Source: Flavobacterium rivuli WB 3.3-2 = DSM 21788 (lineage in GTDB: Bacteria; Bacteroidota; Bacteroidia; Flavobacteriales; Flavobacteriaceae). From it: a stretch of DNA of 64,000 nucleotides. Under the pieces are notes generated by a model. That model saw only the letters and a list, made by a program, of their open reading frames with translations, did no database searches and had not been told where the DNA came from. Where the stretch lies: assembly GCF_000378485.1 (NCBI RefSeq), contig NZ_KB899968.1, forward strand, positions 124,001 to 188,000, in the 5' to 3' direction. A program made the translations under genes and the position numbers. The stretch's first letter is position 1. Each line of letters opens with the position of its first letter. Shown here piece after piece: positions 1-8,866 of this stretch.

Positions 1-2
1 TG

Positions 3-1076
3 GCGGCTTACGAAGGCCTGCTTAAAGACGGCTGCCAGCCCGGGTATTTTATTTATCTGGATGTGCCGCCCAATACTATAGATATTAACATTCACCCTAC
101 CAAGACCGAAATAAAATTTGACGATGAGCATGCGCTCTACGCCATTATGCGATCGTCTATAAAACATAGCCTGGGGCAGTTTAACGTGAGCCCGGTGCTG
201 GATTTTGAGCGTGATGCCAACCTTGACACACCTTATAATTATGAGGCTAAAGAGGCTGTAATGCCCGAAGTTCATGTAGACCGTAACTATAACCCGTTTG
301 CTGTAGAAGAAAAACCTGTAAGGTCGGCTTCCATGTCATCGGGGTCGGGAAGTTTTTCGTCGCCCTCGTTCAGGAAAACGCAGTCGCAGCCTGCCTGGGA
401 GAGTTTGTATACCGGTATAAGCACATCATCATCGGAAGATATTGCCGAAATTAATTTTGAATCGGAGGAAGTTACCGGCTCACTCTTTAACGATACCGAA
501 GTGGAGCAGGCGGTGTATAAAACCTACCAGATACATAAAAAATATATTGTAAGCCCTATAAAATCGGGGCTATTGATAATAGACCAAAAGCGTGCCCACC
601 AGCGCATTATGTATGAGCAGTTTTTGCGCAGCATAACTGTGCAACATGCTGCAAGTCAGCAATTGTTATTCCCGTTGGTACTGCATTACAACAAGACCGA
701 ACTGGAACTGATTAAAGAAATGCAGGATGCGCTGCAAAATACCGGTTTTGTATTTGCCGAAATTAACCATGACCACATTGTAGTATCGGGACTTCCGGTT
801 AATGTGTCCGAAAGCGAAGTCTCTATTTTACTGGAAGAATTAATAAACGACCTGCAGCAGGAAGTACCCGATAGCAGTTTTAGCCAAAGCGACAGCATAG
901 CAAAATCTATGGCACGAAGTTTGGCGGTTAAAACAGGAGTACTCCTTAGCGAGCGTGAGCAGGAAAACATGGTAAACTCCCTTTTTGCCTGCAAGGAGCC
1001 CAATGTTTCACCTTTTAATAAACCAACTTTCATTACCCTGAGTGTGGAAGACCTTGATAAACGATTTGCAATATGA
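3..1076 (+). CDS. mutL: DNA mismatch repair protein MutL, C-terminal part (5' end outside window)
   Basis: The open frame enters from the left edge, so the N-terminal GHKL ATPase is missing. What is visible starts at the end of the ATPase region (PPNTIDINIHPTKTEIKF, a hallmark of MutL), then a variable linker rich in Ser, Gly and Gln, then the C-terminal dimerization domain. The metal-binding endonuclease motif DQHAxxExxxxE seen in nuclease-type MutL is altered here to DQKRAHQRIMYE, so strand nicking by this protein is doubtful. MutL couples MutS mismatch recognition to downstream excision in the cytoplasm. The stop codon overlaps the start of the next gene by four bases, which suggests co-transcription with the rhomboid genes. 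Confidence 0.95.
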   Translation, partial: AAYEGLLKDGCQPGYFIYLDVPPNTIDINIHPTKTEIKFDDEHALYAIMRSSIKHSLGQFNVSPVLDFERDANLDTPYNYEAKEAVMPEVHVDRNYNPFAVEEKPVRSASMSSGSGSFSSPSFRKTQSQPAWESLYTGISTSSSEDIAEINFESEEVTGSLFNDTEVEQAVYKTYQIHKKYIVSPIKSGLLIIDQKRAHQRIMYEQFLRSITVQHAASQQLLFPLVLHYNKTELELIKEMQDALQNTGFVFAEINHDHIVVSGLPVNVSESEVSILLEELINDLQQEVPDSSFSQSDSIAKSMARSLAVKTGVLLSEREQENMVNSLFACKEPNVSPFNKPTFITLSVEDLDKRFAI

Positions 1077-1894
1077 TGCGTATAACCGAGACTGTTAAGC
1101 ACTTAATAATATTAAACATTGTTTTTTTTATAGGGAGTTATCTGGCTCCCGGTGTTGTTGATTATTTAACACTGCACTCGGTGCAAAGCGATAAATTTAA
1201 GGTTTGGCAATTGATCACACACATGTTTATGCATGGTGGCATACCGCATATCTTTTTTAATATGTTTGCACTATTTTCTTTTGGCGGATTGCTTGAGCAG
1301 ATGTGGGGACCTAAAAAATTTATTTTCTTTTATATCTCCTGTGGTCTTGGGTCTGCAGCATTGCATTTAGGAGTTACTTATTATGAGTTACAACATGTTT
1401 TAGATGGTGCATCGATGCTTAATCTTGATAAGAATACATTGCATGAAATACTTAATGTAAATTTTTCTGATGGAAAGTATCTGAGAGGCGATTTATTTAA
1501 GGCTCAGGTTGAACCTATTTTAGCACATGCCGGAAAGATAGATCTTGTTAATCAAAACCCCGGTAGCTTTCAAAGCCTTTTTGACGCTGCACGATTAAAT
1601 CAGATACCTATGCTTGGTGCATCAGGTGCAATATATGGTTTGCTTGTAGCGTTTGCCTTTATGTTCCCCAATGCCGAGTTAATGCTTATGTTTATCCCTA
1701 TCCCTATAAAGGCAAAATATTTTGTGCCGGTACTACTTGCCTACGATTTATTTTCCGGAGTAAGGGGGCAGTCAGTATTTGGCGGCAGTAGCGATGGCGT
1801 AGCACACTTTGCGCATTTAGGAGGGGCAGTGTTAGGCTTTTTAATGATGTGGTACTGGAAAAAAAATCAATACAACGGCAACCGCTGGAACTAA
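1073..1894 (+). CDS. Rhomboid family intramembrane serine protease
   Basis: A 273-residue polytopic membrane protein. Rhomboid landmarks are present in order: HGGIPHIFFNMFALFSFGG in the first half, the catalytic serine motif GASGAIYG near residue 182, and the second catalytic residue in AHFAHLGGA near residue 244. A hydrophilic insert of about 75 residues separates the early helices from the GASG helix and probably lies outside the membrane. Rhomboids cleave single-pass membrane proteins within the bilayer; no substrate can be inferred. The start overlaps the mutL stop, and the next gene, also a rhomboid, starts four bases after this stop, so the three probably form an operon. Confidence 0.93.
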   Translation: MMRITETVKHLIILNIVFFIGSYLAPGVVDYLTLHSVQSDKFKVWQLITHMFMHGGIPHIFFNMFALFSFGGLLEQMWGPKKFIFFYISCGLGSAALHLGVTYYELQHVLDGASMLNLDKNTLHEILNVNFSDGKYLRGDLFKAQVEPILAHAGKIDLVNQNPGSFQSLFDAARLNQIPMLGASGAIYGLLVAFAFMFPNAELMLMFIPIPIKAKYFVPVLLAYDLFSGVRGQSVFGGSSDGVAHFAHLGGAVLGFLMMWYWKKNQYNGNRWN

Positions 1895-1898
1895 CTTT

Positions 1899-2801
1899 AT
1901 GAGCATAATAAACGATTTAAAAATGGAATATAGGGTGGGGGGCATTGTGCAACGCCTTATTTTTTGGAACGTTGGCCTTTTTGCCATCCCCATGGTCGTG
2001 TTCAGTATTTTGTCGCTCCTTAATGTAGATATTTCTTTTTTGCGCTGGGATATTCCCGGTGCTACCGATTGGCTCAGCCTTTCATCCAATCCTGCCGATT
2101 TACTCTGGAAACCCTGGTCTATAATAGGCTATGCTTTTTTGCATGCCGGCTTTACACATATACTGTTTAATATGCTTATGCTGTTTTTTGCAGGCAGGCT
2201 GTTCCTTACATTCTTTACCCAAAAGCAATTGTTTGGGGTGTATGTTCTCTCTGCAATTTTTGCGGGTGCGATTTTTATACTGGGCTATCAAACATTGCCC
2301 ATGCTTACGGGTGTAACTACTAAAATGGTGGGTGCATCGGCATCTATTATGGCATTGCTTATAGCTACGGCAGTCTACGCACCAACTTATAGTGTTCGCC
2401 TTATGCTTATTGGTACGGTTAAACTGTGGCACATAGCCCTGGCATTTGTTATAATCGACCTAATTTATGCTTCTGCCGAAAATACAGGTGGGCATATAGC
2501 ACACCTTGCCGGCGCATTGTTTGGATTTGTTTATATAAAATTATTGAAAAACAGTACAGATCTGACTAAAGGGATCTCTGCAATTACAGAGGGTTTGGGT
2601 GGTTTATTTAAAACGCGCAAACAACAACCTTTTAAAAAGGTGCACCGCAATCCTGCACCGTCTACACCAAAGGCTGCAGGCACAAGGCCTAAGAGCATTA
2701 CACAAAAACAAATTGACGATATTCTTGATAAAATAAGCCGTTCCGGATACGACAGCCTTACCAAAGAAGAGAAGGATTTTTTATTTAAAGTTGGTAAATA
2801 A
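1899..2801 (+). CDS. Second rhomboid-family membrane protease with a C-terminal soluble tail
   Basis: A 300-residue protein with several membrane segments and the rhomboid helix HAGFTHILFNMLMLFFAGR. The catalytic serine lies in GASASIMALL (about residue 145), where the usual GxSG is GASA, and the histidine in GGHIAHLAGALFG (about residue 197). A basic, proline-containing linker leads to a short C-terminal helical motif (QIDDILDKISRSGYDSLTKE) seen in Bacteroidota rhomboids (DUF6576-like, from memory). The serine and histidine are both retained, so activity is plausible. It sits between rhomboid 1 and the EEP gene on the same strand with small gaps and looks like part of the same operon. Confidence 0.9.
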   Translation: MSIINDLKMEYRVGGIVQRLIFWNVGLFAIPMVVFSILSLLNVDISFLRWDIPGATDWLSLSSNPADLLWKPWSIIGYAFLHAGFTHILFNMLMLFFAGRLFLTFFTQKQLFGVYVLSAIFAGAIFILGYQTLPMLTGVTTKMVGASASIMALLIATAVYAPTYSVRLMLIGTVKLWHIALAFVIIDLIYASAENTGGHIAHLAGALFGFVYIKLLKNSTDLTKGISAITEGLGGLFKTRKQQPFKKVHRNPAPSTPKAAGTRPKSITQKQIDDILDKISRSGYDSLTKEEKDFLFKVGK

Positions 2802-2833
2802 TAAGTAGTTTTGGTACTACACAAAGGCAGTAA

Positions 2834-3877
2834 ATGAAAAAACTCTCGTGGTTTAATAAGGTAATCTATTTTCTCAATATTGTGCTTACTGTCCTAACAG
2901 TAATAGCATACATATTGCCGTTTATGGCGCCTAAACTTTTCCCGCTGCTGTCAGTTTTTACGCTGGTTATGCCGCTCATGTTGGTGCTTAATTTTATCTG
3001 CTTTTTGTATTGGATGTTTCAGGCAAAGAGGCAAATGCTGCTTAGCGGTCTTATACTCTTGCTGGGTATTACTTTTGTGAGTAAATTTTACCGTTTCTCG
3101 GGCAAAGAACTTCCTGCCGATAAAGACGATTTTACATTAATGAGCTACAATGTGCGCCTGTTTAATTTATACGACTGGCTGCCCGACCGTGACATTGCTA
3201 CTAAAATACCTGCGTTTATAAAAGAACAAAACCCGGATATTTTGTGCCTGCAGGAATATAACAAAATAGGCGATACCTCTTTTAAGAGCTATAAATACAA
3301 ATACATTTTTAAGATGGCCGGCCAAACGGGGCAGGCTATCTATTCACGTTACAAGATTATAGGCAAGGGCGATATACAGTTTCCGGGTTCTGCTAATAAT
3401 GCCATTTATGCCGATATTAAGAAAGGTAAAGATACCATACGGGTATACAGCATGCACTTGCAGTCGATTAAAATAAGCCCTGATATCCACGAAAATATAG
3501 ACGAAGAAAAATCTAAAATTATCTTTAACCGCATTAGTGCAGCATTTAAAAAACAACAGCTTCAGGCAGAGCTGGTTGCAAAGCATAAAAATGAATGCCC
3601 ATACCCCATGATTATTTGCGGCGACCTTAATAACAGCGCATTTTCTTATGTTTACCGTAGTGTGAGGGGAAATATGAATGATGCTTTTGAAGAAGCCGGG
3701 AAAGGTTTTGGCAGGTCATACGATTTTAAATATTATCCTGCCCGGATAGATTATGTGTTTACCGATAAACTTATTGATGTAAAACAATATACTACGTTTT
3801 CCAGTTTCATAAATTCAGACCATTTTCCTATAATGACACGCCTTTGTTTTGAAGCGCAGAATGACGACGAAAAGTAA
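2834..3877 (+). CDS. Membrane-anchored endonuclease/exonuclease/phosphatase (EEP) family protein
   Basis: A 347-residue protein with about three N-terminal hydrophobic helices (residues 10-90), then an EEP catalytic fold. Visible motifs are SYNVRLFN (about 103), CLQEYN with the metal-binding Glu, ICGDLNNS (about 262) and the terminal SDHFPI with the catalytic His. EEP enzymes cleave phosphodiester or phosphomonoester bonds in nucleic acids, inositol phosphates or lipids; the membrane anchor places the domain at the membrane but the substrate is unknown. It follows the rhomboid gene after 32 bases on the same strand, and converges with the WbqC gene with almost no spacer. Confidence 0.88.
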   Translation: MKKLSWFNKVIYFLNIVLTVLTVIAYILPFMAPKLFPLLSVFTLVMPLMLVLNFICFLYWMFQAKRQMLLSGLILLLGITFVSKFYRFSGKELPADKDDFTLMSYNVRLFNLYDWLPDRDIATKIPAFIKEQNPDILCLQEYNKIGDTSFKSYKYKYIFKMAGQTGQAIYSRYKIIGKGDIQFPGSANNAIYADIKKGKDTIRVYSMHLQSIKISPDIHENIDEEKSKIIFNRISAAFKKQQLQAELVAKHKNECPYPMIICGDLNNSAFSYVYRSVRGNMNDAFEEAGKGFGRSYDFKYYPARIDYVFTDKLIDVKQYTTFSSFINSDHFPIMTRLCFEAQNDDEK

Positions 3878-3878
3878 A

Positions 3879-4493
3879 TTATAGATTTTGGCTCTTTAAA
3901 TATTCAAGCGCATAACGGCCTTCGTTAAACAAAAGGTCGAGTATGCTAAGGTTGTTAATGTACCCATGCTTATCGCCAAATACCTGTGTATATTCTTCAA
4001 ATTCAGATGTGTCTTTCTTACCGTTCACTAAGTAACGAAAATCGGTTACATCTTTAGGCTCCAGTATAAATTCATCTGTCTTCTTGTAGCTAAGATCCAT
4101 ACCGAGACAAGAAGTTATAACTTCTAAAGCCTGAAAATTAAGATCCATCATAAAGGTGTGCTTTTTCTCGAATACAGGGCGGATATCATCTTCAAAATAC
4201 TCAAAGAAAGGGGAAGCCCTGTAAGCTGCCTCAAGCGATTTAAAATGCTGCTTACGCCAGTCAAATGCCTGTTCTATCTTAACATCCTTAAACATTTGCC
4301 TGCCTTGCTCTACATTATGCTTAACCGGTATATTAAGTAGCTGTATACCGTTAGGGCTGTATATATACATACGGTTACGATTGGTTTGCTTCTGGAAGTT
4401 ATCCTCCACTTCAAAGGTTACCGAATCTGCTTTGGCCATTGCCACAAAATGGCTTATAGAAGGAAAGTAAGTAGGGTGTATTAAAATGTCCAT
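3879..4493 (-). CDS. WbqC family protein
   Basis: About 204 residues from the ATG at 4493 (MDILIHPTYFPSI). A longer reading to 4550 is possible but would run into the neighbouring gene and lacks similarity to the family start, so I prefer 4493. The features HPTYFPS near the N terminus, NRMYIYSPNGIQLLNIPV and FDWRKQHFKSLEAAYRASPFFEYF are typical of the WbqC-like family, named from O-antigen clusters and of unproven enzymatic role. In related genomes it usually follows lepB directly; here a four-helix-bundle gene separates the two. Confidence 0.88.
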   Translation of the reverse strand: MDILIHPTYFPSISHFVAMAKADSVTFEVEDNFQKQTNRNRMYIYSPNGIQLLNIPVKHNVEQGRQMFKDVKIEQAFDWRKQHFKSLEAAYRASPFFEYFEDDIRPVFEKKHTFMMDLNFQALEVITSCLGMDLSYKKTDEFILEPKDVTDFRYLVNGKKDTSEFEEYTQVFGDKHGYINNLSILDLLFNEGRYALEYLKSQNL

Positions 4494-4507
4494 TAATAAA
4501 GGTATCT

Positions 4508-4945
4508 GGTTATTTGTTGATTTGGTTAATTTGAAAATTGCGCAAACCATTAAGCTTGTTTGTTATACTCTCCAGTAAAATTCTTGAGTCCTGATATTGC
4601 TTTTCAGTTATAAAATCAAGTTCAAATGAAATAATTATCTGATTTAAAACTTCTACTGCTGAACTGAAAGCCATAACTGTAAAATGTGCTTTATCTTTAT
4701 AAGAGTTTCTTGCAGAGCCTTCAGCTACATTAGAACATATTGATATTGCAGCTCTTCTTAATTGGCTTACCAAGACATATTTTTCTGAATCAGGAAAACC
4801 AGATGTCAACTTATAAATAGTCTTGGTAAATTCTTTAGCTTCAATCCAAACCTCTAATTTTTCAAAAGAGTACACATACATTTTCTAAACAAATTTATTA
4901 ACCATTAAATCAAATAACCAAATTAACAAATAATCGAATTATCAA
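4508..4945. repeat. AT-rich imperfect inverted repeats bracketing the four-helix-bundle gene
   Basis: The left border (about 4508-4534) reads GGTTATTTGTTGATTTGG then TTAATTTG. The right border (about 4907-4945) reads AAATCAAATAACCAAATTAA then CAAATAATCGAATTATC. The reverse complement of the left border (CAAATTAACCAAATCAAC followed by AAATAACC) matches the right border with a few mismatches and small shifts. The bracketed DNA is exactly the four-helix-bundle gene. Read as the ends of a small mobile or formerly mobile cassette; there is no transposase and no clear target duplication. Confidence 0.55.
4510..4881 (-). CDS. Four-helix-bundle protein (23S rRNA intervening-sequence protein family)
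   Basis: A 123-residue all-helical protein with the family signatures FEKLEVWIEAKEF at the start, LVSQLRRAAISICSNVAEGSAR in two overlapping parts, and a middle FSSAVEVLNQI segment. The family was first found inside 23S rRNA intervening sequences of Leptospira and Coxiella and is related to Avd of diversity-generating retroelements; its function is unknown. The gene is a low-GC insert between lepB and wbqC. AT-rich inverted repeats lie at both borders, and the left one encodes the Asn/Gln/Ile-rich last residues (NFQINQINK). This suggests that the gene and its flanks moved as one unit. Confidence 0.9.
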   Translation of the reverse strand: MYVYSFEKLEVWIEAKEFTKTIYKLTSGFPDSEKYVLVSQLRRAAISICSNVAEGSARNSYKDKAHFTVMAFSSAVEVLNQIIISFELDFITEKQYQDSRILLESITNKLNGLRNFQINQINK

Positions 4946-4950
4946 TAAAT

Positions 4951-6648
4951 CTATTCTGCAGTTTTACGTTTCTTTCTGAAAAAATCAAAAACAAACCATG
5001 CAACTAATAAGCCAATAAAATATTTAAAATACGATACAGGTTCGCCACTACCGCCCACGGTAGTAAACAGCCTCTCCCAACGAATTTTTTTGCTTATGTT
5101 GCTCCATTTAACATCCTGGTCTAAACTCATCCAGATAAATACCGGTTTACCTACAATGTGGTTTTCGGGCACGAAGCCAAAATAACGGCTGTCTAAAGAG
5201 TTGTGGCGGTTATCTCCCATCATCCAGTAATAATCCTGTTTAAAGGTATACGAAGTAGCAACCTTACCGTTAATACGAATTTCGTTACCCGTAACTTTAA
5301 GGTCATTGTTTTCGTAATCGGCAATAATAAGTTTGTAAAGCGGTAGTGTCTCTGTAGTTAAAGCAACAGTTGCTCCTTCTTTTGGCAGAGTAATCGGCCC
5401 CATATTATCTTGTGTCCATGCAGGCTGGTTACCGGGAAACACACCCGATCCGTCCTGGGCTATAACCCTTACAACAGAAGCTATGCCTGCAAGTTTTTTA
5501 AGTTTATCTGCTTTTTCAAAAGTAAGGTTTGCAACAAAAGAGCTGCCGCCACCATCGGTTAGCTTTATCTGAGACTGGTTTATCAACTCAACCGGAATAC
5601 CATTTAAATCGGTAACAATATATAGTGAACCGTCATTTTGCTGCCTGTAACCCTTAACGTAGTTCTTAATAGCCTGTATCTGTTCGTTAGTAAACCCGGG
5701 CGCAATAGTGTATGATTTGGTTACATCTGTAATGCCAAGTTTTTCAAGTTCATAGGCAGCTACCTGCCCGTTAGTGGTAACAGTGTAACTATACTGTACT
5801 TTAGCCCTGTCAGAAAGTTTAAGTTCTGCCCCGCCTATATAAACAATACCGTTACGCACTTCAAGAACATCTCCGGGCACACCTACGCAACGTTTTACGT
5901 AGTTCGTTTTTTTGTCAATGGGTTTATGTACCGGTGCGCTTTTAGGGTTTGTGTAATACGTTAAAGTATCTGCCGGCCAGTTAAATACAACAATGTCATT
6001 TTTCTTAACTTTCTCAAAGCCCGGCAGCCTCATGTAAGGCAGTTGTGGCCAGTTGCTGTACGAACGTTTGTTTAAAACAGGGATAGTATCGTGTACCATA
6101 GGGGCAGCAACAACCGTCATGGGTATACGTGCACCATAATTAACTTTGCTTACAAAAAGAAAATCGCCTACAAGCAATGTTTTCTCTAATGATGCTGTTG
6201 GTATATTAAACGGCTGTAATACATAAGTGTGCACTATTGTGGCAACCACAATAGCAAACAGTAACGAGCTTACAGTGTCGCCGCCTTTGCTTTTAGCCCT
6301 TAAGTCGCGCTCTTTAATGTGGTTTACGTCCTGAGTGTAGTTAATATAATAGATATAAAAACCGAGGGTTACAATACCAAGAACAGTATCTGTAGTGGTG
6401 TTTTTGCCAAAGCTGCGTAATGTTTCTACCCATACTACCGGAAACATTATAAGATTTACAACAGGTACAAAAAGCAATATTACCCACCATGCAGGGCGGC
6501 CAATAATACGCATTAAAACTACTGCGTTATAAACCGGTATAGCAGCTTCCCAGGCTTGCCTGCCTGCTTTTTGATACAATTTCCATGTGCCTAAAAAATG
6601 TACTACCTGTACTGCAAGGAAAAATATAAACCATTGTACTATTGTCAT
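4951..6648 (-). CDS. lepB: Signal peptidase I (LepB), large Bacteroidota type
   Basis: 565 residues, about twice the length of Escherichia coli LepB, as is usual in flavobacteria. An N-terminal block of three or four hydrophobic helices (DUF5684-like) precedes the standard anchor helix. The catalytic serine lies in PTASLEKTLLVGDFLFVSK, the general-base lysine in YVKRCVGVPGDVLEVRNG, and the conserved MMGDNRHNSLDSRYFGFVP box comes near the C terminus. A roughly 150-residue insertion separates the Lys box from the GDNRxNSxDSR box, and a final hydrophobic helix ends the protein. The enzyme removes signal peptides from exported proteins on the periplasmic face. It follows dapB by 48 bases. Confidence 0.95.
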   Translation of the reverse strand: MTIVQWFIFFLAVQVVHFLGTWKLYQKAGRQAWEAAIPVYNAVVLMRIIGRPAWWVILLFVPVVNLIMFPVVWVETLRSFGKNTTTDTVLGIVTLGFYIYYINYTQDVNHIKERDLRAKSKGGDTVSSLLFAIVVATIVHTYVLQPFNIPTASLEKTLLVGDFLFVSKVNYGARIPMTVVAAPMVHDTIPVLNKRSYSNWPQLPYMRLPGFEKVKKNDIVVFNWPADTLTYYTNPKSAPVHKPIDKKTNYVKRCVGVPGDVLEVRNGIVYIGGAELKLSDRAKVQYSYTVTTNGQVAAYELEKLGITDVTKSYTIAPGFTNEQIQAIKNYVKGYRQQNDGSLYIVTDLNGIPVELINQSQIKLTDGGGSSFVANLTFEKADKLKKLAGIASVVRVIAQDGSGVFPGNQPAWTQDNMGPITLPKEGATVALTTETLPLYKLIIADYENNDLKVTGNEIRINGKVATSYTFKQDYYWMMGDNRHNSLDSRYFGFVPENHIVGKPVFIWMSLDQDVKWSNISKKIRWERLFTTVGGSGEPVSYFKYFIGLLVAWFVFDFFRKKRKTAE

Positions 6649-6696
6649 CTCTTCTATAATTTTTTATATCTATATGTAGTATATTACATAAAAATG

Positions 6697-7395
6697 TTAC
6701 AGGCCTAAAACATCTTTCATACTATAAACGCCTTGTTTGCCTATAATCCACTCTGCGGCTATAACGGCACCCAGCGCAAAACCCTCACGGTTGTGGGCAG
6801 TATGTTTAATTTCTATAGCATCTACTTCGCTGTTGTAAGTAACAGTATGCGTGCCCGGTACACCCTCAACTCTTTTGGCATCAATAAAAATATCGCCTTC
6901 TTTTGGATTGCCAATGGCCCAGCCTGCATAGTCAGAATTATTAATGATATCTTTAGCCAGTGTTATGGCAGTACCGCTTGGCGCATCAAGCTTTTGGGTA
7001 TGGTGCACTTCTTCCATAGATACCTTATATTGCTTAAGGTTTGCCATCATTTTAGCGAGGTAGGTGTTAAGCTCAAAAAAAATATTTACACCAAGGCTAA
7101 AGTTAGAGCCATATATAAAAGCACCCTTTTTTTCTTCGCACAGCTGTGCCATATTATGGTAATGTTCCAGCCAGCCGGTTGTGCCACTAATAACGGGAAC
7201 ATTGCTGTTTAAACAAGCCGATATATTGCCTATCGCAGCATCAGGAATACTGAAATCTATTGCAACATCGGCATCTTCCAGACCTTCAAAGCTATCATTG
7301 CTTTTTTTTCTTAAAACTATTTCGTGGCCTCTTTGCAAAGCAATATTTTCTATCACTTTACCCATTTTGCCATAACCTAACAGTGCAATTTTCAT
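6697..7395 (-). CDS. dapB: 4-hydroxy-tetrahydrodipicolinate reductase
   Basis: 232 residues. The N-terminal Rossmann motif ALLGYGKMGKVIE binds NAD(P)H, and the substrate-binding and catalytic region shows EVHHTQKLDAPSGTAITLA, the DapB signature with His-His and Lys. VISGTTGW and YGSNFSLGVNIFFEL are also typical. It reduces the dihydrodipicolinate precursor in lysine and meso-diaminopimelate synthesis, linking it to peptidoglycan. It lies two bases after the DUF5683 gene stop and before lepB in the run parA-parB-DUF5683-dapB-lepB, so one transcript is likely. Confidence 0.96.
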   Translation of the reverse strand: MKIALLGYGKMGKVIENIALQRGHEIVLRKKSNDSFEGLEDADVAIDFSIPDAAIGNISACLNSNVPVISGTTGWLEHYHNMAQLCEEKKGAFIYGSNFSLGVNIFFELNTYLAKMMANLKQYKVSMEEVHHTQKLDAPSGTAITLAKDIINNSDYAGWAIGNPKEGDIFIDAKRVEGVPGTHTVTYNSEVDAIEIKHTAHNREGFALGAVIAAEWIIGKQGVYSMKDVLGL

Positions 7396-7397
7396 GG

Positions 7398-7967
7398 TTA
7401 AAACTTGTAGTTTAGGGTAAGCCCTAAATTGTATTTGTAGTCTATTTGATTTTGCTGTACAGAGGGTAGCAGCGAAAGGTTCTCGTTTACGTTAAACTGC
7501 TTTAAGTGGGCATCTACATTGGCATCTACAATATTTAGCAGGTAAATACCAATGGTAAAAAACATGGAAAGGTCGCGGTTGCGCTGGTAAAATTTCTGGC
7601 CCCTTATAAGCCTGTCGCCATTAAGTTCAGACAGGGTTCCTGTAACCGGACGGCCGGCAAGTTTATCTTTATAGGCATCGCGGTATTCATGGTACTTTTT
7701 ATTATTCCAGCTGTAGTAATAAATACTAAGGCCCATACCACCCCAGGCAATAGGTGCTTTCCAGTACCTTTTGTTATATATCTGGCCAAGGCCCGGTACT
7801 AACCCCGAATAAAATGCAGCCCTGGCAGGTGCCAACGGATCCATTTTATAAGGCTTAAGCAGTACCGAGTCCTGTTTTATAATATCTACTTTTAGTTCGT
7901 TATCCTGCGCAAAAGCCGGTAACGAAAAAAAGAATAGTGTTATGAGTATGAAAAGTATGTTTTTCAC
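7398..7967 (-). CDS. DUF5683 domain protein, exported
   Basis: 189 residues with a clear signal peptide (hydrophobic stretch ending FSLPAFAQ) followed by DNELKVD. The core PARAAFYSGLVPGLGQIYNK plus RYWKAPIAWGGMG matches the DUF5683 family of Bacteroidota; two short hydrophobic helices flank it. The function is unknown. The start overlaps the parB stop by one base, and parB-DUF5683-dapB-lepB is a conserved flavobacterial order, which implies a cell-envelope or growth-linked role rather than a defined one. Confidence 0.88.
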   Translation of the reverse strand: MKNILFILITLFFFSLPAFAQDNELKVDIIKQDSVLLKPYKMDPLAPARAAFYSGLVPGLGQIYNKRYWKAPIAWGGMGLSIYYYSWNNKKYHEYRDAYKDKLAGRPVTGTLSELNGDRLIRGQKFYQRNRDLSMFFTIGIYLLNIVDANVDAHLKQFNVNENLSLLPSVQQNQIDYKYNLGLTLNYKF

Positions 7968-8866
7968 TAACCTTTTATAAGTTTAATGATCCTGTTAAAA
8001 TCTTCCTGAGAGCTAAAAGGTATCGTGATCTTTCCTTTTCCTTTGCCGTCTATCTTTACATCAACTTTCGCACCAAAAAAATCAGTGATCGTTTTTTGTT
8101 CTTCCTGCTCTACATTAAATGAGCTGCTTTTGGCTGGTAGTTTTTCTGCGGGGGCAGGAGTACCCTCGTGGTAACTCTTTACTAAAGCCTCCGTTTCGCG
8201 TACCGAAAGGTTTTCGCTCACAATTTTCTGGTAAATATCTGCCTGTGCGTCGTGGTCTTCTATGTTAATAATAGCACGCCCGTGACCCATGGTTATAAAA
8301 CCATCGCGTATGCCGGTCTGGATAATAGGGTCAAGCTTTAACAGGCGAAGGTAATTAGCAATTGTAGAGCGTTTTTTGCCCACACGGTCGCTCATTTGCT
8401 CCTGTGTAAGCTGTATCTCGTCTATAAGCCTTTGGTAAGAAAGGGCAATCTCTATAGGGTCAAGGTCATGGCGCTGAATGTTCTCTACCAGTGCCATTAC
8501 TAACGAGTCATTATCGTTTGCAATACGTATGTAAGCAGGTATATGTGTTAGCCCGGCAAGTTTAGATGCGCGTAGCCTTCGTTCCCCACTAATAAGCTGG
8601 TATTTGTTATATTCCTGTTTACGTACGGTAATAGGCTGTATAACACCAAGCTCTTTAATAGAAGTGCTTAATTCGCGTAATGATTCTTCGTTAAAATTTG
8701 TCCTGGGCTGAAAAGGGTTTATCTCTATGGCATCAATTTCCAGTTCGATTATATTACCCACCACTTTATCGGCGTTTTTATCATCTACCGATTTAATGTC
8801 ATTTTCAGGATCTTTTAATAATGCCGATAATCCCCTCCCAAGGGCTTGCTTTTTTATGGCTTTCAT
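7967..8866 (-). CDS. parB: Chromosome partitioning protein ParB (Spo0J family)
   Basis: 299 residues starting MKAIKKQALGRGLSALL, the usual ParB opening. The CTPase/clamp region shows PFQPRTNF and ISGERRLRASKLAGL, followed by the helix-turn-helix LTQEQMSDRVGKKRSTIANY and a C-terminal dimerization segment. ParB loads at parS centromere sites and slides as a CTP-dependent clamp. The start overlaps parA by four bases (translational coupling). I found no full parS palindrome in this window. Confidence 0.95.
   Translation of the reverse strand: MKAIKKQALGRGLSALLKDPENDIKSVDDKNADKVVGNIIELEIDAIEINPFQPRTNFNEESLRELSTSIKELGVIQPITVRKQEYNKYQLISGERRLRASKLAGLTHIPAYIRIANDNDSLVMALVENIQRHDLDPIEIALSYQRLIDEIQLTQEQMSDRVGKKRSTIANYLRLLKLDPIIQTGIRDGFITMGHGRAIINIEDHDAQADIYQKIVSENLSVRETEALVKSYHEGTPAPAEKLPAKSSSFNVEQEEQKTITDFFGAKVDVKIDGKGKGKITIPFSSQEDFNRIIKLIKG

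Noticed and set aside
6733..7212. Long plus-strand frame opposite dapB
   Set aside because: The minus strand encodes an intact DapB with all motifs; the other frame has no family features.
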